Positions 46,332 to 57,112 of a stretch of DNA of 64,000 nt are shown here, piece after piece. The translations under genes and the position numbers were made by a program. The DNA is taken from assembly GCA_026874595.1 (NCBI GenBank), contig CM049306.1, positions 66,470,019 through 66,534,018 on the forward strand, read 5' to 3'. Position 1 is the first letter of the stretch. Each line of letters opens with the position of its first letter. The notes beneath the pieces were generated by a model. The model was not told the origin of the DNA and searched no databases. It saw only the letters and a program-made list of their open reading frames with translations. Source of the stretch: Sipunculus nudus. Taxonomy: Eukaryota; Annelida; Sipuncula; Golfingiida; Sipunculidae.

Positions 46332-47020
46332 TGTTGGGTGCAAATTGAATTTGTATCCGGGTTCTCACACAACAAACATAAATTTACAAAGAAAGACTCA
46401 TGGTACGGTGCAGATATATATAATTATCCAAAATAAACATTATATACAATATGTACAAAGTTAAAAAGAGTGTAAATTATAACATCACTTAAACGGGGCA
46501 TACATTACAGAACGAAATATACTTTTCTTCAACTCATAACCAAGATGGCTCCGGGTTGGCTCAGGGGTTGCCATTAGGAGCCGAGCAATGCGTATACTTA
46601 AGAAACACAAGTCTATAAACTAAGTCCATGGTGTACATTTCTCTCAATAACGGTACTCCGGGAGATAAATCCAGGCCTGGTGATCGTTCAACAGTTCATC
46701 GTGCAACCCGTCTGTAACTGGTGAGTTTCAGGCTTTTATAACGTTGAGTATCACGACGCGATAACAGTGTGTATTATATTTCTCTATTTAAAACGGGTTT
46801 TGTTTCTTTCTCAACTGGAATAATATAAGTTCTGTGTTCTTCTATGACTGTGGTCTTATTGTTCGTGTTAATTGAAAGAGTCTTCTGTGGTCCACTTGTT
46901 TCATTCCCGCGGCGTTATAATATGACGATGCGGATCAGTGAGTCTCAATCACCGGTCGTCCTGCCCTTGTACCACAACTGCCTTGTAATGACCCTGCACT
47001 TGTATACGAGCACCATAACA
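46332..47020 (-). repeat. 5' LTR of the split element
   Basis: Reads TGTTATGGTGCTCG at its start and ACCCAACA at its end on the minus strand, 689 bp. A TTATAAAAGCC promoter-like motif is near 46,733-46,743. Flanked on the right by ATAT, matching 24,979-24,982. Confidence 0.85.
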
Positions 47021-47023
47021 ATA

Positions 47024-47029
<6 letters not shown>

Positions 47030-47060
<31 letters not shown>
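47030..47060. repeat. (AT)n microsatellite
   Basis: A-run followed by about 14 AT repeats just outside the LTR; makes the ATAT target duplication less informative. Confidence 0.9.
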
Positions 47061-47066
<6 letters not shown>

Positions 47067-47689
47067 TCACATGTATACAGAATTATACATAAAATAAAAT
47101 ATATAAATACATTTTTTCTACAGACATGCCCGTCATTTATATTTTTACACTGTTGCATATCTTCCTTCATAGGTTTTTTCTGTGCTTACACTTGATCCTG
47201 AGTCACTTTGAATTTGGATTTCAATAAATGGCATGTAGATAGATCAGCTTAAATAGGAAGGCAAATTGAAGGAATGAAAATGATACAATCAGCAAAAAAA
47301 AGTATATGCAAGGGAAAACTTTATTATAAAACATAAAATTATCAAAACACATATTCACAATCAACAACTCTGAGAAAACATGTTTAAACATGCATAAACG
47401 TGTATATATATGGATCTGTTCATACACACAATGTGAAATGTAACATAAACGTGTAAGGAGATAAGAAGTGTTTTTACAAGTCGTGTACCTCGGTATTTCA
47501 TTTTGCAAATTTAAATAAAAAATGCCTTCTGATTCCCCGTGTCATTCATACAGTCATTGTGTTGATGAACTCAGTCAGCCTGTTCAAATTATACGCAATA
47601 ATACTATCACATGTATATATCATGATAATATATATATCTACTAAGTCCAAGATGCCAATTTTTAATACAAGTGGTAATTCCGTTTCGTC
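47061..47689. other. AT-rich region, possible 3' UTR of the minus-strand transcript
   Basis: No gene. On the minus strand an AATAAA hexamer lies near 47,322-47,330, in a position that could serve the candidate transcript upstream. Confidence 0.3.
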
Positions 47690-48339
47690 TTATTCATCGG
47701 GTCGGTGATGACTGTAATTGTTGATTTCCCTGCTTTTGGTCAAACTCATAGTCTGAAACAGAGAAAATACAAAAAAATATCAGTTACATAAACATGATTT
47801 GTGTGTCTGAAATATGATATATATGTATATGATATATCCATTATGTATTGAGATATAAATAAAGAAAGGATTAACTTGGATAATTTCAAATAAAATAAAA
47901 AAAAATATGCAGGGTGTATTTCTTAAATAATCCGAATATTCATTTAAATCGCACATAATTAAATGTCACACGTGCTTCCCTATTAGTTAGGAATAAAACA
48001 ATTAAAACAAGTATGTATAGAGCAGTAGTGTTATATGATGATATAAATAGGGTTGTATTTTAAAGTGGAAAATCATGTAAGCCAATATGCGATTCACACG
48101 CAGGTCCGGTATATCTGCAATATATTAAACTAACAATATATCAACATACGTTATACACACAATATACAAAATACACAGCACGGACAGTGATACCACCAAA
48201 CCTGGGATGGCGAGATTTGGAGAACCTTGTTTTGGTACAAAATATAAATTTACCAAAGAAATATATATAATCCGTGCTAATTAAAGATGTCTAAAGTAGT
48301 TTGCGAAACAAGGCATAAAGGTTTACTCACCGAAAACAT
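47690..48339 (-). CDS. Candidate two-exon host transcript, tiny reading frame
   Basis: On the minus strand ATGTTTTCG (48,339-48,331) is followed at once by a consensus donor GTGAGTA. About 580 bp on, a strong pyrimidine-rich acceptor (TTTTCTCTGTTTCAG) ends at 47,753. Joining in phase 0 gives a 23-residue frame ending in TAA at 47,690-47,692. Upstream of the ATG are CGCCATCTTTG (a YY1-type initiator-proximal core) and a GC-richer stretch, as in many animal promoters. The peptide matches nothing I know, so this may be the start of a longer alternatively spliced gene, a non-coding RNA, or coincidence. The splice signals are seen; expression is not. Confidence 0.25.
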
Positions 48340-48470
48340 GGGATTATTCGAGATTGTACGCCTCTGTGCGCTGCTGGAAAAGTCAAAGATGGCGGTGAAA
48401 ATCCTGAAAATGCCCGGATGTTAACAAAGGAAACGCACGTGCTCGGACCCCCTTGGGTGACCAAATGATC
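48340..48470 (-). promoter_or_regulatory. Candidate promoter or 5' UTR
   Basis: Contains CACGTG-like GCACGTGCG near 48,435, a CCGCCATCTTTG (YY1-type) block near 48,387 and no TATA box. Proposed only because it lies directly upstream of the candidate exon on the minus strand. Confidence 0.25.
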
Positions 48471-48589
48471 ACAAGGCATGATAAGACGCCAGCGCTGGCT
48501 CAGTTTACGGTAGTCTACCGTAAATCGAGTAAAATACGACCGGGCCGTGAAATGACGGTACTACCGTGAAAGAAACACGGTTAACTACC

Positions 48590-49243
48590 GTGAAACTACA
48601 GCCATGTCTAAGAGTGTATAGATAAAAGGCCAAGCAGCGAGAAGACGCAGGGTAATATGAGTGGGCTAAACAGGGAGAGAAAGAACGGGAACGCAAAGCA
48701 GCAGAACTTGCACGTGAAGCAGCAGAGCGAGAGATAGAGAGTGAATGTGAAGCCGGAGCTCAAGAGGTAGAAATGTTGAAATTGAAATCAGCATTCAGCG
48801 CTGATAAGCGCGTTAGTAAACAGATGAGGAGGAGGGAAACGGTCCTAAAACTCAAGCTCTCTCCGTTTGACGAGCAGCACAATTTCTAGACGTGTTTCTA
48901 GAGTGCTCTGAGTATTATGTCGCTGTGTCAGAACTACGATCGTGATAGTTTGGCTTTGTGCTTAGTCCTTGATACTTCCACGCAGTTAGCAGCGCCATGG
49001 ACTACAATAAGCTAAAGTTAGCTCTTTTAAAACGTTACAAGATGACTGAGGATCGAGGGTAATCATAACAAGTTTCGTATTTGTCGGCCAGAGCGTAGCG
49101 AAAAACTCCCAGCAGTTCGCAGTGCGTCATAGTGGATACCTTGACCATTAAACTGAGGTGGTAGGTATAGGCGATGACTTCAAGCTGTTGACTTGCTGAT
49201 GAATGAACAGTATTTAAACTGTTGCAGCAAGGATCTCTCTGTT
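48590..49243 (+). pseudogene. gag-like relic of another LTR retrotransposon
   Basis: A basic/acidic segment (ERKAAELAREAAEREIE and following, about 48,690-48,770) looks like a coiled coil. It is followed by KLKLSPFDEQ, then in shifted frames CQNYDRDSLAL, DYNKLKLALLKRYKMTED, KFRICRPERSE, and LLMNEQYLNCCSKDLSVF. That order and spacing match a SCAN-like capsid region, but the sequence is distinct from the other gags in the window, so a second gypsy lineage is represented. The TGKAL-type block is missing. The relic is cut at 49,244 by a TTTTTAGCTCAGCTGAG repeat. Confidence 0.6.
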
Positions 49244-49560
49244 TTTAGCTCAGCTGAGTATAAGTCATCTGAGCTACAGTCATGGTCCCTTGTCCGTCGC
49301 CCTTCTCTCCGTTAACAGGGCCCGTTTTGAAACCTTCAGACGTACAAATCCGAAAAACGGCATACAGTTAATTGTCCCAAAAATCTCCTACCATACCAAT
49401 AAATTGGGTCAGTAGGTCTTCGTCCCACCGATATATTGAGGAAAAACTCCATTTCCCAGAAACAACTTGCTGTTACACCTCAAGACTACCTAATATCAAA
49501 ACCCCTGATAATATATTGATCATATTTTGATATAAAGCCATTATTTTTTAATTTGTCGTT
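49244..49560 (+). repeat. AGCTCAGCTGA family copy
   Basis: Shares TTTTTAGCTCAGCTGA, CCGTC(C)GTC-like tract, GGCATACAGTTA, TCTCCTACCATACC and CAAGACTACCTAATATCAAA with 57,198 and 59,105. Non-coding dispersed repeat. Confidence 0.75.
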
Positions 49561-50147
49561 TCTCAAACCCGCCGACCCTAAAAACTTGAAAAATGAAATA
49601 AAAATAAAAACGAATTTTCGATTTTTTTTATTTCCGCCGGTCACGCCAACTCAGCAGTTTTTAAAATACTATTTAAATCATTATTATCCCACGCGTTTCC
49701 ACCACATTTTCGTTTAAATTTTGTGTGAAATGTACCGACTGTTGTTTGATTTGACTTCGGCGCTTATCGCTAATTTAGGTAACAAAACTCCCGACTTGGT
49801 AACCCCGGTAACCACGACGATGCGGCATGCCTTGGCTGGACAAAGATTTGGTATATTCTCTGAGACCGACACATGATGGGGCTCCGTTTCCTCCCTAGGA
49901 TTTATGTCAACTCATACGCATAACCTACGACATTAAACGGCACTTCCTACGAATGTTGCCGACTTCCGTCCATATATGTTTGTAGATAATGAGTCCTAAG
50001 GGGAAATGTAAACTGTCAGGGCGATTTGAACGATCTCAGCTCAGTACTTTTGATACTGAATTTTAGGCTACGTCCGTCAGACACGGACTCTTGGAATGGA
50101 ATCCTCATTTAGAGAGGAAGGAATCACTCATTTCTCCAGGGGAACAT
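49561..50147. other. Unassigned spacer
   Basis: No gene recognised. A GATCTCAGCTCAGTAC near 50,032 resembles the start motif of the preceding repeat in inverted form and may be its other end. Confidence 0.3.
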
Positions 50148-50655
50148 TTTTTATTGAACATATGATACAAATACAATGACATGATTTTATATCATCATAC
50201 AATGTACATACAATATAAACATGTATAAATGTATACATTCACACTAAGATTGAAAAAACATTAACCTGATGCACATAAACAACAAATACAGACAGGGTAC
50301 ATTATAAACCTGTTGGTGAAGTTTTTTTTTTGTTTGTTTTAAGATAGGTATTATTTAAGCAATGTTTTTCTTTAAAATATTTATTTTTAAATTGTTTCCA
50401 TGTCTGGTCATGTATTACTATTTTGCCTTTTCCTCTAGCTATGTTTTCGTCTATTTAATATATCTGTAATACATAGTTTATATATATACAGAATGTAGGA
50501 ATTTTTTTTTGCTTACATTTACTTGTGTATATGAAATGTTTAAAGAGTAGTATTAGAATATCTAGAACAGTGTCGTTAGTGGTATTCATAATTAGAAGGG
50601 TTTCTGTGAAATTGCTCATGTGTACATACCAGCCTATGTCTTTCAACCAATTTTA
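50148..50655 (-). other. 3' UTR of the second L1/Tx1-like element
   Basis: AT-rich, no frame, ends with the A-rich motif at 50,148. Short frames here are fortuitous. Confidence 0.55.
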
Positions 50656-52255
50656 AATCAGATATTAGGCTGTATGTAATTTCACAGTGATAAAATATAT
50701 GAGAATATGTCTCTCTGTCTTTTTTGCAAAAAGTGCACAGTTCTGTGTGGCGTTTTTTTTTTCAATTTAGGGAGGAAAGGATTCAGAGGTAGAATCCTGT
50801 GTCGTAGTTTAAACTGAAAGGTTCTTAGCTTCTCAGAAATAGTAATACTGGTTATATTTTTTAAGGCTTTAAGTATGATTTTATTAATTTGTAAATCTAA
50901 CTCTATGGTCCACTCTTCCATTGGTTTGACTGGCAAAATATAGAGGTTATTTATTTAACACTATAAGTGAAATGTGAAGTGTTTTTCATTCTTAAGATTT
51001 TTCAACCCTATGTTCTTGCAGGTTGACTCTTGGATTGTTCTTTAGATCTTTTTTCCAAGTTCCTGGGATTGCATGCAGCAATCCTGTGTAATGCATGAAG
51101 TTAATATTGATTTTACATCTACTTATTAATTATTCAAAGGTAAAAAATGTTACATTGTTTCCCACATTTTTAGTAATGTCTGAAATTGTTTTGACCCCTG
51201 CCATATATAATTTATTATAAAATATTGCTGTGTTATTTATCTTTATGTGAGACTTAAACCACACAGTTTGTGACTGAATTTCTCTTGTATAAACCATCTT
51301 AGTGTAATTGTAATTGCACCAGTATTGTAGTACTTCTTTCCAGAATGGATCACAAGAAAGACTCAAATCTTTTATATCATTCACTCCCTATGTTACATTT
51401 AAATATAAAGGTACCTAGATTTTTTTATTGTACATTAATAATCTGTCTCCAACGATTTTCAGTGGAGCTATTAAGAAAACGTTTAACCCATGAGATTTTT
51501 GAAGATTGTAACTTAGCTTGAAGATTAATCATATTTAACCCTCCTTTATCTCTCGGTGCTATTAAAGTGTTTCTCTTAACCTTGTCTGGTTGGTTATTCC
51601 ATATAATTTTGAATATTAATCCATCCACTTCTTTAATATAAGATTGTGATGGTTTAGGAATAAATATACGAGTTGTGAAATAATACATGTTTTCACAATG
51701 GTTATCCTTCCAGACAAGGACATAATTCTGTGTCTCCAAATATTTATAATAGTTTTAATTTTACTAAGAATTTCTTTATAGTTAGTTTCTATCATTCTTT
51801 TCCATTCCGGATGAATTGAGATTCCTAAAATTTTAACTGGATTGGTACACCAACAGAGACCTAAGTCTTTTAATTGTGCCCTATTATAAAAATAGTCTGT
51901 TATCGGCATTATTGTTGTTTTTACTATGTAAACTTTAATACCTGATATTTGTTGAAACCTTTTAAATACATCCAAAACTTCTTTGACATTGGTCTTCCTG
52001 TAAGAGTTAAAACAGTGTCATCTGCATACTGAATAATTTTATGTTCCTTCTGATCGACTATTTCTCCTTTTATTTTACAGTTATTCCTGATTTCATTTGC
52101 TAGTATTTCTGTTGCCAGGATAAATAAATATGGTGAGAGGTTACATCCCTGTCTAACACCTCTTGTTACTGAGAAGAAATCAGTAGCCCATCCTCTGTTC
52201 AGAACACAGCTAAAAATATTATGATAAAATATCTTCATCCAATTTCGAAGGATTG
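50656..52255 (-). pseudogene. L1/Tx1-like ORF2, RT C-terminal half and C-terminal domain
   Basis: From 52,310 leftward: SCVLNRGWATDFFSVTRGVRQGC, LSPYLFILATEIL and the intact YADD catalytic box (52,017-52,028). Then come SGIKVYIVKT, VKILGISI and NTLIAPRDKGGLNM (about 51,560), and C-terminal blocks WFKSHIKINN (about 51,240) and LRTFQFKLRHRIL (about 50,800). Several frame changes occur between blocks, and a CysCysHisCys motif is not intact. The first few codons of the upstream open frame (52,256-52,310) derive from the inserted repeat, not from the L1. Confidence 0.85.
52156..52255. repeat. 100-bp flanking duplication, left copy
   Basis: Identical by eye to 53,288-53,387. Both encode the same ORF2 segment, so the sequence between them was inserted with duplication of 100 bp of target. 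Confidence 0.92.
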
Positions 52256-53286
52256 ACCCACAGGTCATTTTCGTGGCTGATCCAACTGGCTTCACTCCTA
52301 TTATTATCACGTTGAGGTTGTTTTATTAATATAACTCAAAGGCGAATATAACAATGACGAGAAATAACAAACAGAAAGGGATTCATATAATTTATTGAGT
52401 GATACATCCACATAGGTACCTTAATGCCACAGCTTGCACGATTTAGCGGTCGGTTAATCCAGCCCGAATATTGACAAAATACGTATTCTTTTTTTAATTT
52501 GATTGAAAAGAGAACATATAGATGATGAGAAATAACAAAAACCAAGTGAATATATTTTAATGAGTGATACATCCACATACTTCTCTAAATGCAATGGGGC
52601 TGACATAGTCAGGTAACGGACTTTGCACGGCGTCGCGTTCGGCCCTTCAAGCTGGCAGACTTTATCATCAGAGTTTATCAAATATAATTATAAAGTTAAA
52701 CACATGACAGAATTCATCAGTTCCTTTTATACATCAGATAAAGAATATAGGTCACTCGAATCGGCCTTTCCGTCCATTTCCTCTCGAGAATGACTTTGCG
52801 ACTTTTTATCTCAGCTGACCAGTCAGCTGAGCTATCTTGACAGGTCTGCGTCTGTCTTCCGTCCATCTGTCTGTTAGACTGCCTCGTTTTGACACCAAGT
52901 TAAGTTCCTCTGAATGTGTAAGGATTCTCTGAAAAAACAAGAATGCCAAACACCATGATTTAAAATTGTAAAAAAGCTTTAACTTAAAAATTTAAACTGT
53001 TGTTATTTGAAAAAAAGTTATTTTAGATTGTAAAAAATTATCATGGATATCCGAAATGTCCTTTTTTTGACAACGCCTTTCATTGTGTGTTGACTGTTAT
53101 GATCATAATATTTCATTTAAAGATGTGTTATGATCTATTTTGTTAAAATATTTTATGTTTATAAAACCTAACCATTCCTCTTTACATTTCCTATGTAAAT
53201 ACTAGGAATTAGGTCAGTGTTGTGAAATTTCTTGAAGTTACGGGCCTGAACAAAATGCAATTTAAAAAAAAGATAGAAAATATTTA
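52256..53286. mobile_element. 1,031-bp repeat element, copy 1
   Basis: Starts ACCCACAGGTCATTTTCG and ends AGATAGAAAATATTTA. Copy 2 lies exactly 2,588 bp downstream (54,844-55,874) with only a few substitutions. It contains an internal direct repeat (GAGAAATAACAAA then GAGTGATACATCCACATA, near 52,360 and 52,525) and the palindrome-rich TCAGCTGACCAGTCAGCTGA (about 52,811). There are no inverted ends and no coding capacity. Minus-strand frames of 75-80 residues are identical between copies because the DNA is. Confidence 0.85.
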
Positions 53287-53287
53287 C

Positions 53288-53387
53288 ACACCTCTTGTTA
53301 CTGAGAAGAAATCAGTAGCCCATCCTCTGTTCAGAACACAGCTAAAAATATTATGATAAAATATCTTCATCCAATTTCGAAGGATTG
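53288..53387. repeat. 100-bp flanking duplication, right copy
   Basis: Same as 52,156-52,255; its right edge continues into the rest of ORF2. Confidence 0.92.
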
Positions 53388-54656
53388 GTCCAAAATTAAA
53401 TGCTTGAAGAACATCTTGAATATAAGGCCATTCTAACTGATCAATTGCTTTTTCAAAATCAACTGATAACAGATAACCTCCTACCTTTTTATCTTTTAAA
53501 TGTGAGATAATGCTTATATTTTTTATTATATTTTCTCAAATATATCTATTTTTCATGAAACCAGTTTGATCTGAATGTATTATTGAATGTAAGACTAATT
53601 TCACTTTATTGGCTAAGTGTTTGCTAATATTTTATAATCGGTATTAAGAAGAGAAAGGGGACGCCAGTTTTTCAAAAGTAGTTGGTCATTACCTCTTTTA
53701 GGAATAAGAATTCCCTTGACGCCTAGTGAGTGGAAGGCAGCCTTTATTATAGGAGTAACTTAGTTATAGCAATTTTAAATTCTTCAGTTTTAAATTCTTC
53801 TTCACCCAAAGTCCTTTCCTCTTCATTAAGCATTTTATTATTTTCTAGTGAAAAGAAATCCCTAATAACATTATTCGACTTGGCTTGAGCTGTAAATTTG
53901 TATAAAATTGTAATTCCTCATTTAATATCTCTTTTGGTTCTATTATTATTCTACCTTGTTTATCTTTAAGTTTTATTATGGATTTTCCATTATAGTTTCT
54001 TTTTTCAGGTTAAGAAAATATTTAGTAGGTGTGTCCCCCTCTGAATACCAGGTGGTTCTACATCTTATAATTGCTCCTTTTGTTTTCTCTTCAATAAACT
54101 CTTTATGGTTAATAACTGCTACTTTCTTTGTCTTTAGTATCACCTGTTGTGTTATATATAGTCTGTAGTTGATGAATTAACCTTTCTGAATGTTTAATTT
54201 GTTGTGTTTGTGCTTTTTTCTTGTAGGTTGCATATGCTATTGTTTCTCCTCTTATCGGACATTTTAAAGTATCCCACATTAATGATGGATTTGTTTCTTT
54301 ATTATTTTTAATAGTTTCTTTTATACATTCTTTTATTTAGGAGATATAGCACTGATCCTTTAATAACGAACAATTTAAAAAAACCTGGTCCATTCTTATG
54401 TTCTGTTATTGCCATTTTTATTTTAATTAAAGAATGGTCAGTTTTATACCCAGATTCAATATCAGATTGGTTTATACAACTTATTAGGCTATCATTAATT
54501 AGAAAGAAGTCAAGTCTGCAAAATACTGGATTAAGAAGATATCTTTGCCAGGTATATTCTAAATGGTTGGGATGTTGTAATCTCCAGATATCCGATAACT
54601 ATTCTAATTCCATCCAACTTTTTTAATATCTGTTAAAGCACTTTTTGTATTACGTT
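53388..54656 (-). pseudogene. L1/Tx1-like ORF2, endonuclease end and RT N-terminal half
   Basis: From 54,640 leftward: SDIWRLQHPNHLEYTW and LDFFLINDSL with GYKTDHSLIKI (the endonuclease C-terminus, about 54,610-54,430). A basic linker follows, and RT motifs near 53,470-53,420 include VDFEKAID, the first catalytic Asp region. The protein sequence runs straight into the duplicated 100 bp (FGPILRNWMKIFYHN), confirming that 53,388 and 52,255 were once adjacent. Stops and frameshifts are scattered. Confidence 0.8.
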
Positions 54657-54843
54657 AACTCTTGTTCTCACTAAGCACGTGGTTTCGCGGGTATATTGGA
54701 ACCAGTTTTTGAGACCATTGTCCCGGGGATCGTTGCCATTTGAGATAACATATGATCCCATACGAATTAGAAAAATATATCATGTCCGGAGTCGTGGCTC
54801 AATGTTCTTTTTCATTTCAAATTCAGGTTCTAGTTAAATCCAC
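54657..54843. other. Short spacer
   Basis: Nothing recognised between the truncated L1 and the second 1,031-bp repeat. Confidence 0.3.
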
Positions 54844-55874
54844 ACCCACAGGTCATTTTCGTGGCTGATCCAACTGGCTTCACTCCTATTATTATCACGT
54901 TGAGGTTGTTTTATTAATATAACTCAAAGGCGAATATAACAATGACGAGAAATAACAAACAGAAAGGGATTCATATAATTTATTGAGTGATACATCCACA
55001 TAGGTACCTTAATGCCACAGCTTGCACGATTTAGCGGTCGGTTAATCCAGCCCGAATATTGACAAAATACGTATTCTTTTTTTAATTTGATTGAAAAGAG
55101 AACATATAGATGATGAGAAATAACAAAAACCAAGTGAATATATTTTAATGAGTGATACATCCACATACTTCTCTAAATGCAATGGGGCTGACATAGTCAG
55201 GTAACGGACCTTGCACGGCGTCGCGTTCGGCCCTTCAAGCTGGCAGACTTTATCATCAGAGTTTATCAAATATAATTATAAAGTTAAACACATGACAGAA
55301 TTCATCAGTTCCTTTTATACATCAGATAAAGAATATAGGTCACTCGAATCGGCCTTTCCGTCCATTTCCTCTCGAGAATGACTTTGCGACTTTTTATCTC
55401 AGCTGACCAGTCAGCTGAGCTATCTTGACAGGTCTGCGTCTGTCTTCCGTCCATCTGTCTGTTAGACTGCCTCGTTTTGACACCAAGTTAAGTTCCTCTG
55501 AATGTGTAAGGATTCTCTGAAAAAACAAGAATGCCAAACACCATGATTTAAAATTGTAAAAAAGCTTTAACTTAAAAATTTAAACTGTTGTTATTTGAAA
55601 AAAAGTTATTTTAGATTGTAAAAAATTATCATGGATATCCTAAATGTCCTTTTTTTGACAACGCCTTTCATTGTGTGTTGACTGTTATGATCATAATATT
55701 TCATTTAAAGATGTGTTATGATCTATTTTGTTAAAATATTTTATGTTTATAAAACCTAACCATTCCTCTTTACATTTCCTATGTAAATACTAGGAATTAG
55801 GTCAGTGTTGTGAAATTTCTTGAAGTTACGGGCCTGAACAAAATGCAATTTAAAAAAAAGATAGAAAATATTTA
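54844..55874. mobile_element. 1,031-bp repeat element, copy 2
   Basis: Near-identical to 52,256-53,286 (for example AACGGACC versus AACGGACT and ATATCCTAAA versus ATATCCGAAA). Flanked by ATCCAC-like sequence on both sides, a possible 6-bp duplication. The close identity of two copies 2.6 kb apart implies recent spread or gene conversion. Confidence 0.85.
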
Positions 55875-55899
55875 TATCCACTTAACATTGTAATTGTGG

Positions 55900-56275
55900 A
55901 AGCTATTGCGACTTTTTACCTCAGCTGACCAGTCAGCTGAGCTAGCTTGATAGGTCTGCGTCTGTTTTCCGTCCATCTGTCTGTTAGACTGCCTCGTTTT
56001 GACACCATTGGACATAGAAACCTGTAACTGAATAACCCGGGAGGTCCATACAAAATCTCCTTGGGAAATCTGAAATTAGGTCACTATGACCTAAATCCTA
56101 CCTATTGGGCTTGTAAGTAACCCCCAGAATAATTAAAAAGTTGATACAAACCTCCAGTATCTTGACAATTACGATAATGCATGGATTGCTCTGAATCTTG
56201 GCTTGAATGTTGACGAAGTCTGGGGTTTCCAAAAACTGGTGTCGGCACTTGCATTTTTTTCTACTTTTTACGATT
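55900..56275. repeat. AGCTGACCAGTCAGCTGA repeat fragment
   Basis: Repeats, about 520 bp later, the internal block of the preceding element (GCGACTTTTTA, CTCAGCTGACCAGTCAGC, TGTCTGTTAGACTGCC). It continues with GAAATTAGGTCAC and AACCCCCAGAATAATT blocks, like 15,240-15,305. Confidence 0.65.
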
Positions 56276-56287
56276 CCCCCCCCCCCC
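56276..56287. repeat. C12 homopolymer
   Basis: Run of 12 C. It marks the left limit of the LTR-like sequence that follows. Confidence 0.85.
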
Positions 56288-56289
56288 AC

Positions 56290-57088
56290 CTGTTTTTGAG
56301 ACCATGGAATGATAGCAATTGAGTCCGTTTCTTGACTGTAGTTTCATCTTGTGTCCTGAAACCTAGTGTGTTTATTGATTGTGACTAGTTTTCTAAGTTC
56401 CTGAAAACGGATGGCGCCACCTGTATTTTTTTTCTAATTTTTACTAATTTTTTCCTTTATTTTAAGACTGCCAAATTATATTGATAATATGTGATTTGCA
56501 ACTGTGATTTTATCCTATGTCCTGAAACCTTGTGTGATTTTGGGAAACCTTGTGGGATTTTCCATTTCTAGAATTTTCGGGTGAGAGGCTATAAATAGGG
56601 GCTGTGTTTACAGCCGGCAGAAAGGAAAATATCAGCGAGCACTCAGAGTGTTACTTTCTCGTCAGTTTTGGGACCTTACCGATAATTGCAGTGGTTTAAG
56701 AAATTCAACGGACTTAATACAGATTTAATACGGACTGTGTCCAGTTTGCCTTTGGATTATTACTATTTACCTTGATAATTGGTGTTAAAGGACTCTTGTT
56801 GAGCTTTGACAGTGGGGGTATCCAGAAATCTAATCCCGGGATCCGGACACACTGGTACTGTACATTTTTATTGTTATACTGTGTTATTGTATTGATTTAG
56901 TGTATTGTAATACTAGAATTGTTCTAAGAATAAATTATTATTATTTGTTAACAAAAAACCACTGACTTCTTCGTTCATTCCCCTAGACATTTCACGCTGC
57001 CTAGTGTTACAGAATCTGATTTTGTTTATCTCCATAACAAAATTTGTGCTTATCACGATTACGTGATCTGTTGTTATTAGGTTCCGTA
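56290..57088 (+). repeat. Probable LTR of the 61-63.8-kb Gmr1-like element
   Basis: Has a TATA box (TATAAATAG, 56,590-56,598), a polyadenylation hexamer (AATAAA, 56,939-56,944) and ends CCGTAACA at 57,088, six bases before a tRNA-Pro-like primer site. The left boundary is uncertain; TGTTTTTGAG at 56,291 is a candidate giving TGTT...AACA ends. No matching second LTR is in the window. It could be a host promoter instead, but the primer site argues for an LTR. Confidence 0.55.
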
Positions 57089-57094
57089 ACATAA

Positions 57095-57112
57095 AACTGT
57101 GGGCTTGCCCGG
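57095..57112 (+). other. Diverged tRNA-Pro primer-binding site
   Basis: TGTGGGCTTGCCCGGGAG matches the tRNA-Pro primer sequence at 14 of 18 positions; some differences are C/T transitions. A perfect 10-bp hairpin (AGGCCTAATA and TATTAGGCCT, 57,114-57,145) follows at once. Confidence 0.55.

Larger units (their letters stand above)
24983..47020 (-). mobile_element. Gmr1-like Ty3/gypsy element, split by a nested L1/Tx1 element
   Basis: Two minus-strand pieces belong to one element. The 5' part (44,151-47,020) has LTR, tRNA-Pro-type primer-binding site, gag and most of integrase; the 3' part (24,983-27,459) has the rest of integrase, reverse transcriptase, RNase H and an LTR. The integrase breaks off at one edge of the L1 insert and resumes at the other, sharing an 11-bp duplication. 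The outer ends read TGTT at one side and AACA at the other, flanked by ATAT at 24,979-24,982 and 47,021-47,024 (the right flank is AT-rich, so this is modest evidence). Order gag-IN-RT-RH. An internal deletion removed the end of gag, the zinc knuckle and protease. Net length after removing the insert is about 5.3 kb. Confidence 0.85.
50148..54656 (-). mobile_element. Second L1/Tx1-like element (5' truncated)
   Basis: Minus-strand ORF2 running from 54,656 to about 50,660, with a 3' UTR to an AATAAAAAA end at 50,148. The start lacks ORF1 and most of the endonuclease, as usual for 5'-truncated LINE copies. Split by a 1,031-bp repeat at 52,256-53,286. It is related to, but clearly diverged from, the element at 27,460-44,150. 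Confidence 0.85.

Noticed and set aside
47221..47508. 95-residue minus-strand frame rich in Phe, Ile and Leu
   Set aside because: Composition is that of AT-rich DNA; no domain, and no start context.
52336..55269. Identical 75- and 80-residue minus-strand frames in both 1,031-bp repeats
   Set aside because: Identical because the repeats are nearly identical at DNA level; no protein features.
56024..57010. LTR running TGTAAC...GTTACA
   Set aside because: Its left part belongs to another dispersed repeat and no primer site follows 57,010; the end at 57,088 is followed by a primer site.
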